Below, piece after piece: positions 43,458-52,211 of a stretch of 64,000 bases of DNA. Numbering within the stretch: position 1 is the stretch's first letter; every line of letters begins with the position of its first letter. Below the pieces are notes generated by a model. The model was not told the DNA's origin. It searched no databases and was given only the letters and a program-made list of their open reading frames with translations. The position numbers and the translations under genes are program-made. The DNA is from a bacterium (GTDB lineage: Bacteria; CAIWAD01). The stretch spans positions 1-64,000 of the forward strand of contig JAUIFJ010000018.1 in assembly GCA_030429345.1 (NCBI GenBank), written 5' to 3'.

Positions 43458-44728
43458 TCGAAGCCACGACGCTCCTGCAGAAGGCGCGCGAGCTGGACCT
43501 GCAGGAAGACCCCGCCTGCCGTCGCGCGGACTTCCATTTCCCGGAAACTGCTCCCGTATACCTTTGCGGCAACAGCCTGGGGCTGCAGCCCAGGCGGGTC
43601 GGCTCCGCGGTCGGGGACGTGCTCGCCGACTGGCGGCGCTTTGCCGTCGAAGGCCATTTCGAGGCGGCCCGTCCCTGGATGAGCTACCACGAGGCCCTGG
43701 CGCCCTCATTGGCGGGCCTGCTCGGGGCCCGGGAAGACGAAGTCGTCTGCATGAACAGCCTCAGCGTCAACCTGCACCTGCTGATGGCCTCCTTCTATCG
43801 GCCGACGCCGGAACGACCGGCCCTGCTGATCGAGGACGGCGCCTTTCCCTCCGACCGCTACGCCGCCGCCTCCCAGGTGAGCTTCCACGGCTTCGATCCG
43901 CAGAAGGACCTGCTGCGCCTCAAGCCCCGTCCCGGCGAGGACTGCCTGCGCGCAGAAGACATTCTGCGGCGCATCGACGCGGAAGGAGCACGCATCGCGC
44001 TGATCCTGCTGGGAGGAGTGAACTACTACACCGGCCAGAGCATGCCCATGCGCGAAATCACCGAAGCCGGTCACCGGGCCGGGTGCCAGGTGGCCTTCGA
44101 CCTGGCGCACGCGGCGGGGAACATCGAACTGGCCCTGCACGACTGGGGAGTCGACTGGGCCGCCTGCTGCGGCTACAAGTACCTGAACTCGGGCCCCGGA
44201 GGCCTCTCCGCCGTATACGTACACGAACGACACGCTCTCCGGGAGGACCTGCCACGCTTCGCCGGCTGGTGGGGCCATGACAAGGACAGCCGGTTCCGCA
44301 TGCCGGAAGACTTCCGCCCGATTCCCGGCGCCGAGGGCTGGCAGCTGAGCAATCCGCCCATTCTCCCGATGGCCGCCCTGCGCGCCAGCCTGGAACTCTT
44401 CGACGAGGTCGGCATGCCGGCCCTGCGCGAGCGCAGCCGGCGCCTGACCGGCTTCCTGGAAGAGAGCCTGTCTCTGGTTGACGGCGGATTCCGCCAGCTG
44501 ACGCCGCGTGATGCATCACAGCGTGGAGCCCAGCTTTCGCTGCATTTTCCGCAGGGCGCTATCGGCGTGATGCAGGGCCTGCGCCAAAGGGGCGTGATCT
44601 GCGACCTGCGCCGACCGGATGTGATCCGTGTCGCTCCGGCCCCTCTCTACAACAACCATGAAGACTGCGCGTCCTTTGTCCTCGCGTTGGATGAAAGCCT
44701 GCGGGAAAGCCGGGAGAGCTCCTCATGA
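43454..44728 (+). CDS. kynU: kynureninase
   Basis: A 424-residue PLP enzyme (fold type I) that cleaves 3-hydroxykynurenine to 3-hydroxyanthranilate and alanine. YLCGNSLGLQPR near the N-terminus is a family hallmark; PLP contacts D216 and H219 (AFDLAHAAGN) and the Schiff-base Lys K242 (CCGYKYLNSGPGG) are present. Length is typical. ATGA overlaps on both sides couple it to the neighbours. Confidence 0.97.
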   Translation: MIEATTLLQKARELDLQEDPACRRADFHFPETAPVYLCGNSLGLQPRRVGSAVGDVLADWRRFAVEGHFEAARPWMSYHEALAPSLAGLLGAREDEVVCMNSLSVNLHLLMASFYRPTPERPALLIEDGAFPSDRYAAASQVSFHGFDPQKDLLRLKPRPGEDCLRAEDILRRIDAEGARIALILLGGVNYYTGQSMPMREITEAGHRAGCQVAFDLAHAAGNIELALHDWGVDWAACCGYKYLNSGPGGLSAVYVHERHALREDLPRFAGWWGHDKDSRFRMPEDFRPIPGAEGWQLSNPPILPMAALRASLELFDEVGMPALRERSRRLTGFLEESLSLVDGGFRQLTPRDASQRGAQLSLHFPQGAIGVMQGLRQRGVICDLRRPDVIRVAPAPLYNNHEDCASFVLALDESLRESRESSS

Positions 44729-46089
44729 CAAGGATCGACCTGGTGGGAAGCGGCCTCTGCGGACCGCTGGCCGCCTCTGTGCTCGCCGCCCGGGGCTTCG
44801 AGGTCCATGCCTGGGACCGTCGCCCCGACCCCCGCGTCCACGCACTGGCCGCCGGCCGCTCGATCAACCTGGCGCTCAGCGTCCGCGGCCTGGCGGCGCT
44901 GGACCTGCTCGGCCTGCGCGAAGAGGCCCTGCGGATCAGCCTGCCGATGAAAGGGCGCCTGCTGCATGACCGCGAAGGGCAGACCACCTTCGTGCCCTAC
45001 GGCAGCCGGCCGCAGGACGCCATCCGCAGCATCAGCCGCGGAGGGTTGAACCAGCTGCTTTTGTCTCACGCCGAGGGGCGCGGGGCCTCCCTGCATTTTT
45101 CGCGGCGCCTGAAACTGGCGGATCCGGCGAAAGGCAGGCTGGTCTTCCAACGGGAAGAAAACGGACAGAAGGAAGAGCTCAACAGCCCGCACATCCTGGG
45201 CTGCGACGGCAGCGCCAGCGTTCTGCGCGCGGCGCTGGAAGAGCAGGCCGGCTCCTTCCGCGGCGGCACGGAGTGGCTGGAACACGGCTACAAGGAACTG
45301 GAAATGCCGCCCGCCGCCGACGGCGGCTTCCGCATGCGCGAAGACTGCCTGCACATCTGGCCGCGCGGCGAGCACATGCTGATCGCCCTGCCCAACCTGG
45401 ACCGCAGCTTCACCTGCACTCTGTTCATGCCGCACGAGGGCTGGCCGGGCTTCAACGGCCTGGAAGACCCGGGGGTGCTCGAGACCTTCTTCCGCGAAGA
45501 GTTTCCCGACGCCTTCGCGCAGATTCCGGACCTCTGCGAGCAATATGCCCGCAATCCCGTGGGAAAACTGGGCACGGTCCGCTGCGCGCCCTGGCACCTG
45601 AGGGACCGCTTGCTCCTGATCGGCGACGCGGCCCACGCGGTGGTTCCCTTTTTCGGCCAGGGCATGAACTGCGCCTTCGAGGACGTCAGCGAACTGGACC
45701 GCCAGCTGGAAGCCTTCCCCGACAACCTGGGACAAGCCTTTGCCCGCACCTTCGAGCACCGCAAGGAGAACGCGGACGCTATTGCCCGCATGGCCCTGGA
45801 GAACTACGTCGAAATGCGCGACACCGTCGCCGATCCGCTCTTCCAGCTGATGAAGCAGGTCGAACATCGCCTGGAGGCCGAATTGCCGGATCGCTTTCTC
45901 AGCCGCTATTCCATGGTCAGCTTCAGCCGGATTCCCTACCGCCTGGCCTGGGAACGCGGCGAGATCCAGGCGGCCCTGCTGCGGCGCTTTTGCAGGGGCA
46001 AGGCCTCGCTGGAAGAGGTCGACCTGGCCGCAGTCAAGGAGGCCGTGAACCAGGAACTGCAACCCCTGGCCACCCTGCCGGACCACTAG
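44725..46089 (+). CDS. kmo: kynurenine 3-monooxygenase
   Basis: A 454-residue FAD monooxygenase that hydroxylates kynurenine with NADPH and O2. FAD motif LVGSGLCGPLAASVLAARG, GRSINLALSVRG, the second FAD motif LIGDAAHAVVPFFGQGMNCAFED and C-terminal hydrophobic helices typical of KMO. The last gene of the operon; downstream there is a long inverted repeat (46099-46267). Confidence 0.97.
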   Translation: MTRIDLVGSGLCGPLAASVLAARGFEVHAWDRRPDPRVHALAAGRSINLALSVRGLAALDLLGLREEALRISLPMKGRLLHDREGQTTFVPYGSRPQDAIRSISRGGLNQLLLSHAEGRGASLHFSRRLKLADPAKGRLVFQREENGQKEELNSPHILGCDGSASVLRAALEEQAGSFRGGTEWLEHGYKELEMPPAADGGFRMREDCLHIWPRGEHMLIALPNLDRSFTCTLFMPHEGWPGFNGLEDPGVLETFFREEFPDAFAQIPDLCEQYARNPVGKLGTVRCAPWHLRDRLLLIGDAAHAVVPFFGQGMNCAFEDVSELDRQLEAFPDNLGQAFARTFEHRKENADAIARMALENYVEMRDTVADPLFQLMKQVEHRLEAELPDRFLSRYSMVSFSRIPYRLAWERGEIQAALLRRFCRGKASLEEVDLAAVKEAVNQELQPLATLPDH

Positions 46090-46098
46090 CCCTTTTCA

Positions 46099-46267
46099 AT
46101 CGCTATCGCTATCGCTATCGCAATCGCTATCGACGGTTGGCACAGCCATACCCTGTCCCCCGCGAAGCGGCCAGGAGCAGTTCCTGGCTTTCCGGGCGCT
46201 TCGCGCGAAGGACTCTCTCTTGGTGCATGGATCGATAGCGATCCCGATAGCGATAGCGATAGCGATG
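46099..46267. repeat. long inverted repeat of CGCTAT hexamers around a nested hairpin
   Basis: Left arm 46099-46132 (repeated ATCGCT units) and right arm 46233-46266 (repeated CGATAG units) are complementary over 34 bp with two mismatches. Within the ~100-base loop, CGCGAAGCG (46161-46169) pairs with CGCTTCGCG (46197-46205), enclosing CCAGGA/TCCTGG (46171-46187). It lies directly after kmo and may end its transcript or form a cruciform. Confidence 0.85.
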
Positions 46268-46350
46268 GGATGAAGGAGAGGGAACTGAGGGGCGAGGCGA
46301 AAAAATCTGGCTGAAAAGGGTTGGATGGACTATGTTAGGGGCGGATGTGG

Positions 46351-46380
46351 ATCGCCCGGCCCCTTGCGGAGCCGGGCGAT
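46351..46380. terminator. hairpin downstream of the small secreted protein gene
   Basis: ATCGCCCGGC pairs with GCCGGGCGAT over 10 bp with a 10-nt loop. There is no T run, so it is a weak or Rho-assisted terminator for the minus-strand gene at 46390-46674. Confidence 0.45.
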
Positions 46381-46389
46381 GGTGCAGGA

Positions 46390-46674
46390 TCACTCGTCCG
46401 GATCGAATACCGGGTGCTCCGGGACGATCACGGGAAGTTGCGGTCCGTCGCGGACCGGAACTTTCTTCGACGGACGGATCGGATGGACCGCTGCGATGGG
46501 AAGTGCGCTGTCAATGCCGGGATCCTGCGATTCGATGAAACTGTGTGGCACATTCAGTGGCCGCTGGATGTGCCCCAGTTTCACGACTCCCTGCCCCGCG
46601 GATGCCAGAAGCGGCGAGGCGGCGAGCAGAACCGCAAGACCGGCGATGAGGGAAACAGACCTGTGCCGGTTCAT
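46390..46674 (-). CDS. small exported protein, unknown function
   Basis: A 94-residue protein from the ATG at 46674 with AAGGAG 8 bases upstream. Signal peptide SVSLIAGLAVLLAASPLLASA, then a Pro-rich mature part of ~65 residues (RPLNVPHSFIESQDPG, VPEHPVFDPDE) with no Cys. No family recognised. Transcribed divergently from the large sorting-tail protein gene. Confidence 0.6.
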   Translation of the reverse strand: MNRHRSVSLIAGLAVLLAASPLLASAGQGVVKLGHIQRPLNVPHSFIESQDPGIDSALPIAAVHPIRPSKKVPVRDGPQLPVIVPEHPVFDPDE

Positions 46675-47040
46675 GTGGGGTCTCCTTTTCAAAGATGAAT
46701 GGGTGTCTGCCCTTCCGGGCTTCCCGCTTGCACCCATCTGACCGATTTCGAGCGGGCTCGGTTTCATTCGCGGCGTCTTTTTGCCGATCTACCTGGAAAT
46801 GGAACCCGAAAGCCTGAACGTGACGAACAGCGGAGGCTCCTCCCTTCTTCCGCGCCTGAACCGGTTCCACGACTCAGCAGCGTTCCCTGTGGCCTTTTGC
46901 ATATGTCCGCCCGCGCCTTGAAAGGCAGCAACGGGCAGGCATTGGCATTCGGCCGATGAATCCTAGATTGAACTGTTCTACAACTACCCCTTTGGAGCTG
47001 CGCGGCTCAAAGGGAAACCGACCCAATTGGAGGCTCACAC
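46675..47040. other. divergent intergenic region
   Basis: About 365 bases between the small exported protein (minus) and the sorting-tail protein (plus), expected to hold both promoters. No clear promoter pair or operator was identified; GGAGG lies 6-7 bases before the 47041 start. Confidence 0.3.
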
Positions 47041-48780
47041 ATGATGCGTCAACGTACGGTCCTTTTGACGGCGGCTATGGGCGCCGGTCTGCTTGCCCTT
47101 TCGCCCGCCTGGGCCGCGAAGGACATCAACCTGCGCGCGACCTGGGACCACGCCGAGCAGAGTGCTGCTCCCAAGACTCCCGTCACCCCCCGCGACACCA
47201 GCGAAGACCTGATCGCCGCGGACTTCGAAAGCGGCATGCCGGCCACCTGGTTCCTCGACACCGCGAATGGCAGCCCCGGCTGGCAGGCGGACATCGCCGC
47301 CAACGCCAGCAGCCAGTTCATGCCCTTCCCCGACCACACCACCTTCGCCTATGTCAACAGCGACGGCGCTGGCGATGGAGTGACCATGGACGACATGATG
47401 ATGACCGACCTCTTCGACATCCCCGAAGGCGTCGACTGCTTCCTGCAGTTCGAGACCCTCTGGAACGAAGGCGGCACGGGCGACTACCAGGGCTTCGGCG
47501 AAGTGCTCTTTGCTTCCGACGGCGGCGATTTCGTGCAGATCTATGACATGAACGCCAACGGCGACGTGCTGGCCTGGGACCAGGTGCTGATCGACCTGAG
47601 CGAGTTCGCCGGCAGCAACTTCTGCCAGGTCGCTTTCCACTACTGGGATGACGGCAACTGGAGCTACGGCTGGGGCGTCGACGATGTGCTGCTCTTCACC
47701 GCCACCGGCGACGAGTTCCCGCCCGAGATCACCGCGGCTCCCATGTACAACCATCTGGACATCAATGCCGGCATCCATCTGATGGCCGACATCGTGGATC
47801 CCTCCGACATCATGTCGGCCCAGATCCACTACCGCATGGGCGGCGGCGAGTTCATGCCCGTCGACATGCTGCCGGTCGCCGGCGACACCTGGGAAGGCAC
47901 GATTCCCGGCATCGGCGGTCCCGCCATCGTCGAGTGGAAGATTGTCGCCACCGACTTCAGCGAGAACGAGAACACGGCCGAGACCGAGAGCTACTACACG
48001 GAAGTCAGCAACGAAGCCTGGCTGCACAACGACCTGATCGGCGACACCAGCAATGGCGTCGGTTCGCCCGCCAGCCCCTGGGAGTGCGCGGTCTTCTTTG
48101 ATCCGGGCGTCTACCCCATCACCCTGAGCGAGATCGAGATCGGCGGCTTCAACAATGACGTCACCGACCCCGACGTGACCATCGACCTGCGCATCTGGGA
48201 CGACAATGCCGGCGAGCCGGGCACCGTGCTCTTCAGCAGCGACGGCGTGACGCATCCCAATGCCGACTTCGGCGTCTTCGACGTGGATCCCGCTATCGAG
48301 GTGACCGGCCCCTTCTACGTGGGCTGCTCCGTGATCGCCAACCACCGCGTCTATGTTGATCAGCCGGGCTACTTCTGGCCGGGCGTCAACATGCTGAATA
48401 TCGACGGCGGCGGCTGGGACGTGATGGAGGACTACGAGATCGAGGACAACTTCATGGTCCACGTCTTCGGCACCTATGACATCGACGTCGACGTCGAGCC
48501 GACCGAGATCCTGCCCCGCAGCATGCAGCTGAGCGGCAGCTATCCCAATCCCTTCAACCCGAGCACCGAGATCGCCTTCGAGCTGGCCAGCAACCAGCAC
48601 GTGCGCCTCAACATCTACAACCTGAACGGCGAGCTCGTCGAGCAGCTGCACAACGGCATGCTGCCCGCCGGCGCCAACCAGCTGACCTGGAATGCCGAAG
48701 GCCTGGCCAGCGGCATGTACCTGGCCGTCCTGAGCAACGGCGTCCAGCAGGAAACGATCAAGCTGAGCCTGGTGCGCTAG
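47041..48780 (+). CDS. secreted multi-domain protein with PNPFNP sorting/FlgD-like tail
   Basis: A 579-residue protein with GGAGG and a signal peptide (LLTAAMGAGLLALSPAWA). Residues ~55-230 look like a MAM/choice-of-anchor J sandwich (DLIAADFESGMPATWFLD, SYGWGVDDVLLFTA); ~230-320 an Ig-like domain; ~330-480 another sandwich (DPGVYPITLSEIEIGG). The C-terminal ~75 residues (SYPNPFNPSTEIAFEL, IYNLNGELVEQL, GLASGMYLAVL, ending SLVR) are the sorting tail. Outer-membrane or surface protein of unknown ligand. A strong terminator follows. Confidence 0.8.
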   Translation: MMRQRTVLLTAAMGAGLLALSPAWAAKDINLRATWDHAEQSAAPKTPVTPRDTSEDLIAADFESGMPATWFLDTANGSPGWQADIAANASSQFMPFPDHTTFAYVNSDGAGDGVTMDDMMMTDLFDIPEGVDCFLQFETLWNEGGTGDYQGFGEVLFASDGGDFVQIYDMNANGDVLAWDQVLIDLSEFAGSNFCQVAFHYWDDGNWSYGWGVDDVLLFTATGDEFPPEITAAPMYNHLDINAGIHLMADIVDPSDIMSAQIHYRMGGGEFMPVDMLPVAGDTWEGTIPGIGGPAIVEWKIVATDFSENENTAETESYYTEVSNEAWLHNDLIGDTSNGVGSPASPWECAVFFDPGVYPITLSEIEIGGFNNDVTDPDVTIDLRIWDDNAGEPGTVLFSSDGVTHPNADFGVFDVDPAIEVTGPFYVGCSVIANHRVYVDQPGYFWPGVNMLNIDGGGWDVMEDYEIEDNFMVHVFGTYDIDVDVEPTEILPRSMQLSGSYPNPFNPSTEIAFELASNQHVRLNIYNLNGELVEQLHNGMLPAGANQLTWNAEGLASGMYLAVLSNGVQQETIKLSLVR

Positions 48781-48804
48781 GCCCTGATCGATTCGCGACC
48801 CGAC

Positions 48805-48837
48805 AAAGGGGCGAAGGCGCAAGCCTTCGCCCCTTTT
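48805..48837 (+). terminator. intrinsic terminator of the sorting-tail protein gene
   Basis: GGGGCGAAGGC pairs with GCCTTCGCCCC around a GCAA loop, flanked by AAA and followed by TTTT; 25 bp after the stop. Confidence 0.9.
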
Positions 48838-48843
48838 CTCTCT

Positions 48844-49263
48844 GAAGAACTCGCACGGAGAGCACGGAGGGGACAGAGATCACGGAGAAGAGATAGGAAG
48901 GTTCTCACGCAGAGGCGCGGAGGGGCAGAGACGCAGAGTGGAAATGAGTTACCCTTCGCCCCCACGCCTGTCATCCCGCCCACGCCTGTAATCCCGTGGC
49001 TTGACCACGGGATCCTTTTCGATGTCGCAGACAGAAGTGTAATACAGGGTTGGCCCCTCCCTGCGGCGTAGCATTCCGCAGAACCCCTCCGGTCTGCGAC
49101 ACGGAGCAGGATCCCGTGGTCAAGCCACCGGTTGACAGCGTGGGCAAAAAGTCAGCCCTATTCTTCTCAGCGTCTCCGCCCCTCCGCGCCTCTGCGCGAG
49201 AACCTCTTCATCACTCCGTGTTCTCTCTTCCTTCTCCGCGCTCTCCGTGCGAGCTCTTCTTCA
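48844..49263. repeat. nested inverted intergenic repeats
   Basis: Outer arms 48844-48940 and 49166-49263 (units such as CGCACGGAGAGCACGGAG and GCAGAGGCGCGGAGGGGC) are reverse complements with scattered mismatches. Inner arms 48996-49032 and 49092-49128 (GTGGCTTGACCACGGGATCC and its complement) form a second 37-bp inverted pair. The outer unit also occurs between sucB and lpdA. No gene is seen in 48781-49331, which lies between convergent genes. Confidence 0.8.
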
Positions 49264-49277
49264 TGGTATCACAAAAA

Positions 49278-49308
49278 AGGGCGGACCTTCTTCCGAAGGC
49301 CCGCCCTT
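49278..49308 (-). terminator. intrinsic terminator of the metalloprotease gene
   Basis: On the minus strand, GGGCGGGCCTTC and GAAGGTCCGCCC form a GC-rich stem followed by TTTTTT; it lies 24 bp after the stop. Confidence 0.9.
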
Positions 49309-49331
49309 GTGAGCGTGGCGTGATTCCGAGG

Positions 49332-52016
49332 CTAGAGCTTGTCGCGCTCCATGGCCAGGGCGGCGTCGATGCGGCGCTGAAGGTCCGCCAGGTGCGCGCG
49401 GTCAACGGCGCTGCGGCGGATCTTCTGGCTCTGCCAGCGGTCGATCTTCGCCTTGTAGCTTCGCAGCTGCTCGGCGGCCAGCAGGCGGACATCGCGGTCC
49501 GCCTTGTCCTTCTTGGCGGTCAACAACTCGATCAGCTGGCCGGCGTGGATCGCCTGCAGGTCGCGCATCGGCAGGGTCGCCGGGGCACCGGACCAGATGG
49601 CCTTGTCGAAGGCGGTGAAGACTTCTTCCAGCTGCAGGGCACCCTGCTCGCCGCGGGCGCTGTGTTCGCTGACGCGCGCCAGGCGACGCGGGGCGTAGAG
49701 GTTGCGGATCACCTGGGAGCGGTTGCCGGCCAGGTAGGAGTACAGCGGGAAATCGATGCGCTTGACATCCGTCGAGCCGTCGAAGCTCCAGCGATAGCCC
49801 TGGCCCATGTGATCCAGCTGTTCGCCGGCGATCTGCCAGGTCTCCTGCTCGCAAGTGGCCTCGACGATCGCCTGCAGGGCTCCTCGCTGCTCCTCACCGG
49901 AATAGGGCGCCAGGGGCTTGAGTCCCACGTAGGCCGGTTCGCGACGGGTGCGGATGCCGCCCACGTAGCGGCTGAGCGCGTCGATGTTCTGCCAGTAGCC
50001 GCGGAAGGCGCGTTGGAAGGCGCTGCGGTAGACCAGGTGGTCCTCGTCGGGCGCCAGGAAGCGCGCCGGGTCGGCGCGCATCAGCTCGCGGGCCAGCAGC
50101 AGCTGTTCCTTCGTCCAGGTGACCTTGTCGCTGGAGAGGTCGAAGACACGGCACTCGGGATCGACGGCGCTGCCCCAGCCACGCACATTGTAGGCATCCT
50201 CGTCCGTGCCGTAGATCAGCTGCGGCTCTGTGCTGCGATCGGCAATCGGGCGGATGGCGGCGCGGTCCTCCTCCAGGCCTCCGCCGGCGGGAGTGTAGCC
50301 CCATTGGATGGCCCAGATGTCATAGGGCCCGACCGTCGGATTGTAGAAATGGCCCTGCTTTTCCGGGTCGCGGGCGATGTTGGGCGGATCGTACTCCATC
50401 ACGCTGCTGACGACGCCGATCGAGGTCTTCTCCGTGTCCGTCAGGTCCTCGAAGGAATGCAGCAGGCTGCCGCGGAAATTGTGACGCAGCCCCAGGGTGT
50501 GCCCCACTTCGTGGGCCACCAGGGCGAAGAGGTACTGCCGCGTATACTCCCAGGGCATTTCGCCGTTGGGCTGGACCACGCCCTTGGCCAGCAGGTTCAG
50601 CGCCACCAGGTCGCTGGCTTCCCGCTTGAGCAGGGCGTTGGCGCAACAGGCGTGAGACATGCTGCCCGGAAAGCGCTCCTGGGTGCCGCTGGGCTGCAGC
50701 AGCTCGGCCAGGGCGCCGCCGTCGTCCTCCTCGCGCGGATCCGGCAGGGCCGCTCCCAGCGGGGAGACGCCTGCGCGCCAGCCCCAGCCGATGCGACGCA
50801 CCATGTCGGCCTCGATCAGGATGTCGGCATTGAGGATCTGCCCCGTATAGGGATTGACCTGGCTCGGCCCCATGGCGCCGAAGCTCAGTTCACTCGAGCT
50901 GATCCAGCGGATCACATTATAGCGGATGTCGGCGGGATCCCAGTCGGCGTCGTCGGGCTGCTGCTTGACGACGACCGCGTTGCGGAAGCCTGCGGCCTCG
51001 AAGGCCTTGTTCCAGGCCAGCACTCCTTCGCTGACGATGGGGCGCAGCTCCAGGGGAATCGCGTTTTCGAGCCAGAAAGTGATCGGCTCGACGGGTTCCG
51101 AAAGCGCGGCGGCCGGATCCTGCTTCTTCAGGTGCCAGCGATTGGCCACTCGGATCATCGGGTCATTGACCGTGTCATCGCCGAAGGTGCGCCAGCCGGT
51201 CTGGAAGTAGCCCACACGGGGATCCGCCAGGCGCGGCTCGTAGTCGCTTTCGGGCAGCTCGGAGAGGCTGTAGCGCACCCGGATCTCGACGAAACGCGGA
51301 TCCTCGAGTGTGCTCCAGCCATTCTTCGGCTCCTTGGTGGCAAAGGCGTAGCGCGTACCGATTTCCGTGTTCTTCGGGAAGCTCTGCAAACGATCCAGCC
51401 AGCTCATGTCCTTCTGCTGCTGGTAGGGCGTCTTCAGGACGCGCTTCAGGCGGCGGCCGACACCGATCAGGTCGTCCAGGAAGACATCCCCGGCTTTCAC
51501 CAGCAGGGCGCCGCTGTCCTCATGCGGTTCGGCAACAATCTTGAAAGCCCCGACCGGCGAATCGCTGAAATTGCGCTCGACCATGAGCTCCGTTCCCACA
51601 TAGCCCCCCGTGGGACGGAACATGAGGTTCTTCTTCAGCAGGTGGATGTGTTCGCCGACCTTGCGGAACTGCACGACCGAATGCCCTGCCGGAAGACCGG
51701 AAAGCATGCCCCGGGCGCCGATGCCCGTTTCCTGGGTCATGCTGAGGAGGAAGTCCTTGTCCAGCTGCTCCGGCAGCACCGAGAGCCAGACCTGGTTCTT
51801 CTTCTCGTCGTGATACAGTGTAAAAAGTCCCTCGATGCGCGTGGCCTCTTCGATGACCTCGGCGAAGGCCTTGCCTTCTTTCTTCTTCTTGTCGCCTTTC
51901 TTGGAGGGCGCGGGAAAATGCACTTCCATCATCGCGTCCATGTCGCTGGCATGAACGGGAAGAAGGAAGGCCAGCGCCAGGGCGAATCGCAGAAGGATTC
52001 CTGTGTAGGAAGACAT
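49332..52016 (-). CDS. secreted zinc metalloprotease (metzincin-like, DUF5117/DUF4953 type)
   Basis: An 894-residue protein from the ATG at 52016 (AGGAAAG upstream); an upstream extension to 52208 lacks a signal peptide at its end. Signal peptide (LLRFALALAFLLPVHA). The N-terminal ~250 residues (EGLFTLYHDEKKNQVWLSVLPEQLDKDFLL, VKAGDVFLDDLIG) match the DUF5118/DUF5117 type. Around residue 500 is the zinc site HEVGHTLGLRHNF, with the Met-turn SVMEYDPPN downstream, as in metzincins. It would degrade proteins outside the cell. The C-terminal helical part ends in a basic segment. Confidence 0.9.
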   Translation of the reverse strand: MSSYTGILLRFALALAFLLPVHASDMDAMMEVHFPAPSKKGDKKKKEGKAFAEVIEEATRIEGLFTLYHDEKKNQVWLSVLPEQLDKDFLLSMTQETGIGARGMLSGLPAGHSVVQFRKVGEHIHLLKKNLMFRPTGGYVGTELMVERNFSDSPVGAFKIVAEPHEDSGALLVKAGDVFLDDLIGVGRRLKRVLKTPYQQQKDMSWLDRLQSFPKNTEIGTRYAFATKEPKNGWSTLEDPRFVEIRVRYSLSELPESDYEPRLADPRVGYFQTGWRTFGDDTVNDPMIRVANRWHLKKQDPAAALSEPVEPITFWLENAIPLELRPIVSEGVLAWNKAFEAAGFRNAVVVKQQPDDADWDPADIRYNVIRWISSSELSFGAMGPSQVNPYTGQILNADILIEADMVRRIGWGWRAGVSPLGAALPDPREEDDGGALAELLQPSGTQERFPGSMSHACCANALLKREASDLVALNLLAKGVVQPNGEMPWEYTRQYLFALVAHEVGHTLGLRHNFRGSLLHSFEDLTDTEKTSIGVVSSVMEYDPPNIARDPEKQGHFYNPTVGPYDIWAIQWGYTPAGGGLEEDRAAIRPIADRSTEPQLIYGTDEDAYNVRGWGSAVDPECRVFDLSSDKVTWTKEQLLLARELMRADPARFLAPDEDHLVYRSAFQRAFRGYWQNIDALSRYVGGIRTRREPAYVGLKPLAPYSGEEQRGALQAIVEATCEQETWQIAGEQLDHMGQGYRWSFDGSTDVKRIDFPLYSYLAGNRSQVIRNLYAPRRLARVSEHSARGEQGALQLEEVFTAFDKAIWSGAPATLPMRDLQAIHAGQLIELLTAKKDKADRDVRLLAAEQLRSYKAKIDRWQSQKIRRSAVDRAHLADLQRRIDAALAMERDKL

Positions 52017-52142
52017 AGGGCTTTCCTGAGCTGTGCCGGCCCCTGGGACCGGGAATCGATGGGTGAGATGTGGTTTCCCCGGGACCTGTGAATCCCGAAG
52101 GGGGGTTCGGCAAAGATCGCAAGAAGGCCAGTGGAAACAAAG

Positions 52143-52184
52143 GGAAAGGCCCGGACCGGAAGGACTTCCGGCCGGGGCCTTTCC
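52143..52184 (-). terminator. intrinsic terminator of the 52212-53822 gene
   Basis: A long stem (GGAAAGGCCC with GGGCCTTTCC, inner CCGGAAG with CTTCCGG) followed on the minus strand by a T-rich run, 28 bp after the stop. Confidence 0.8.
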
Positions 52185-52211
52185 CCGCCTGCGTCTATGT
52201 GCCGCCAACTC

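Noticed and set aside
46099-46267. CRISPR or simple tandem repeat locus
   Set aside because: The arms are inverted copies with a single structured loop, not repeats with spacers.
49050-52091. 1013-codon plus-strand frame
   Set aside because: Antisense to the metalloprotease, which has a signal peptide and zinc site.
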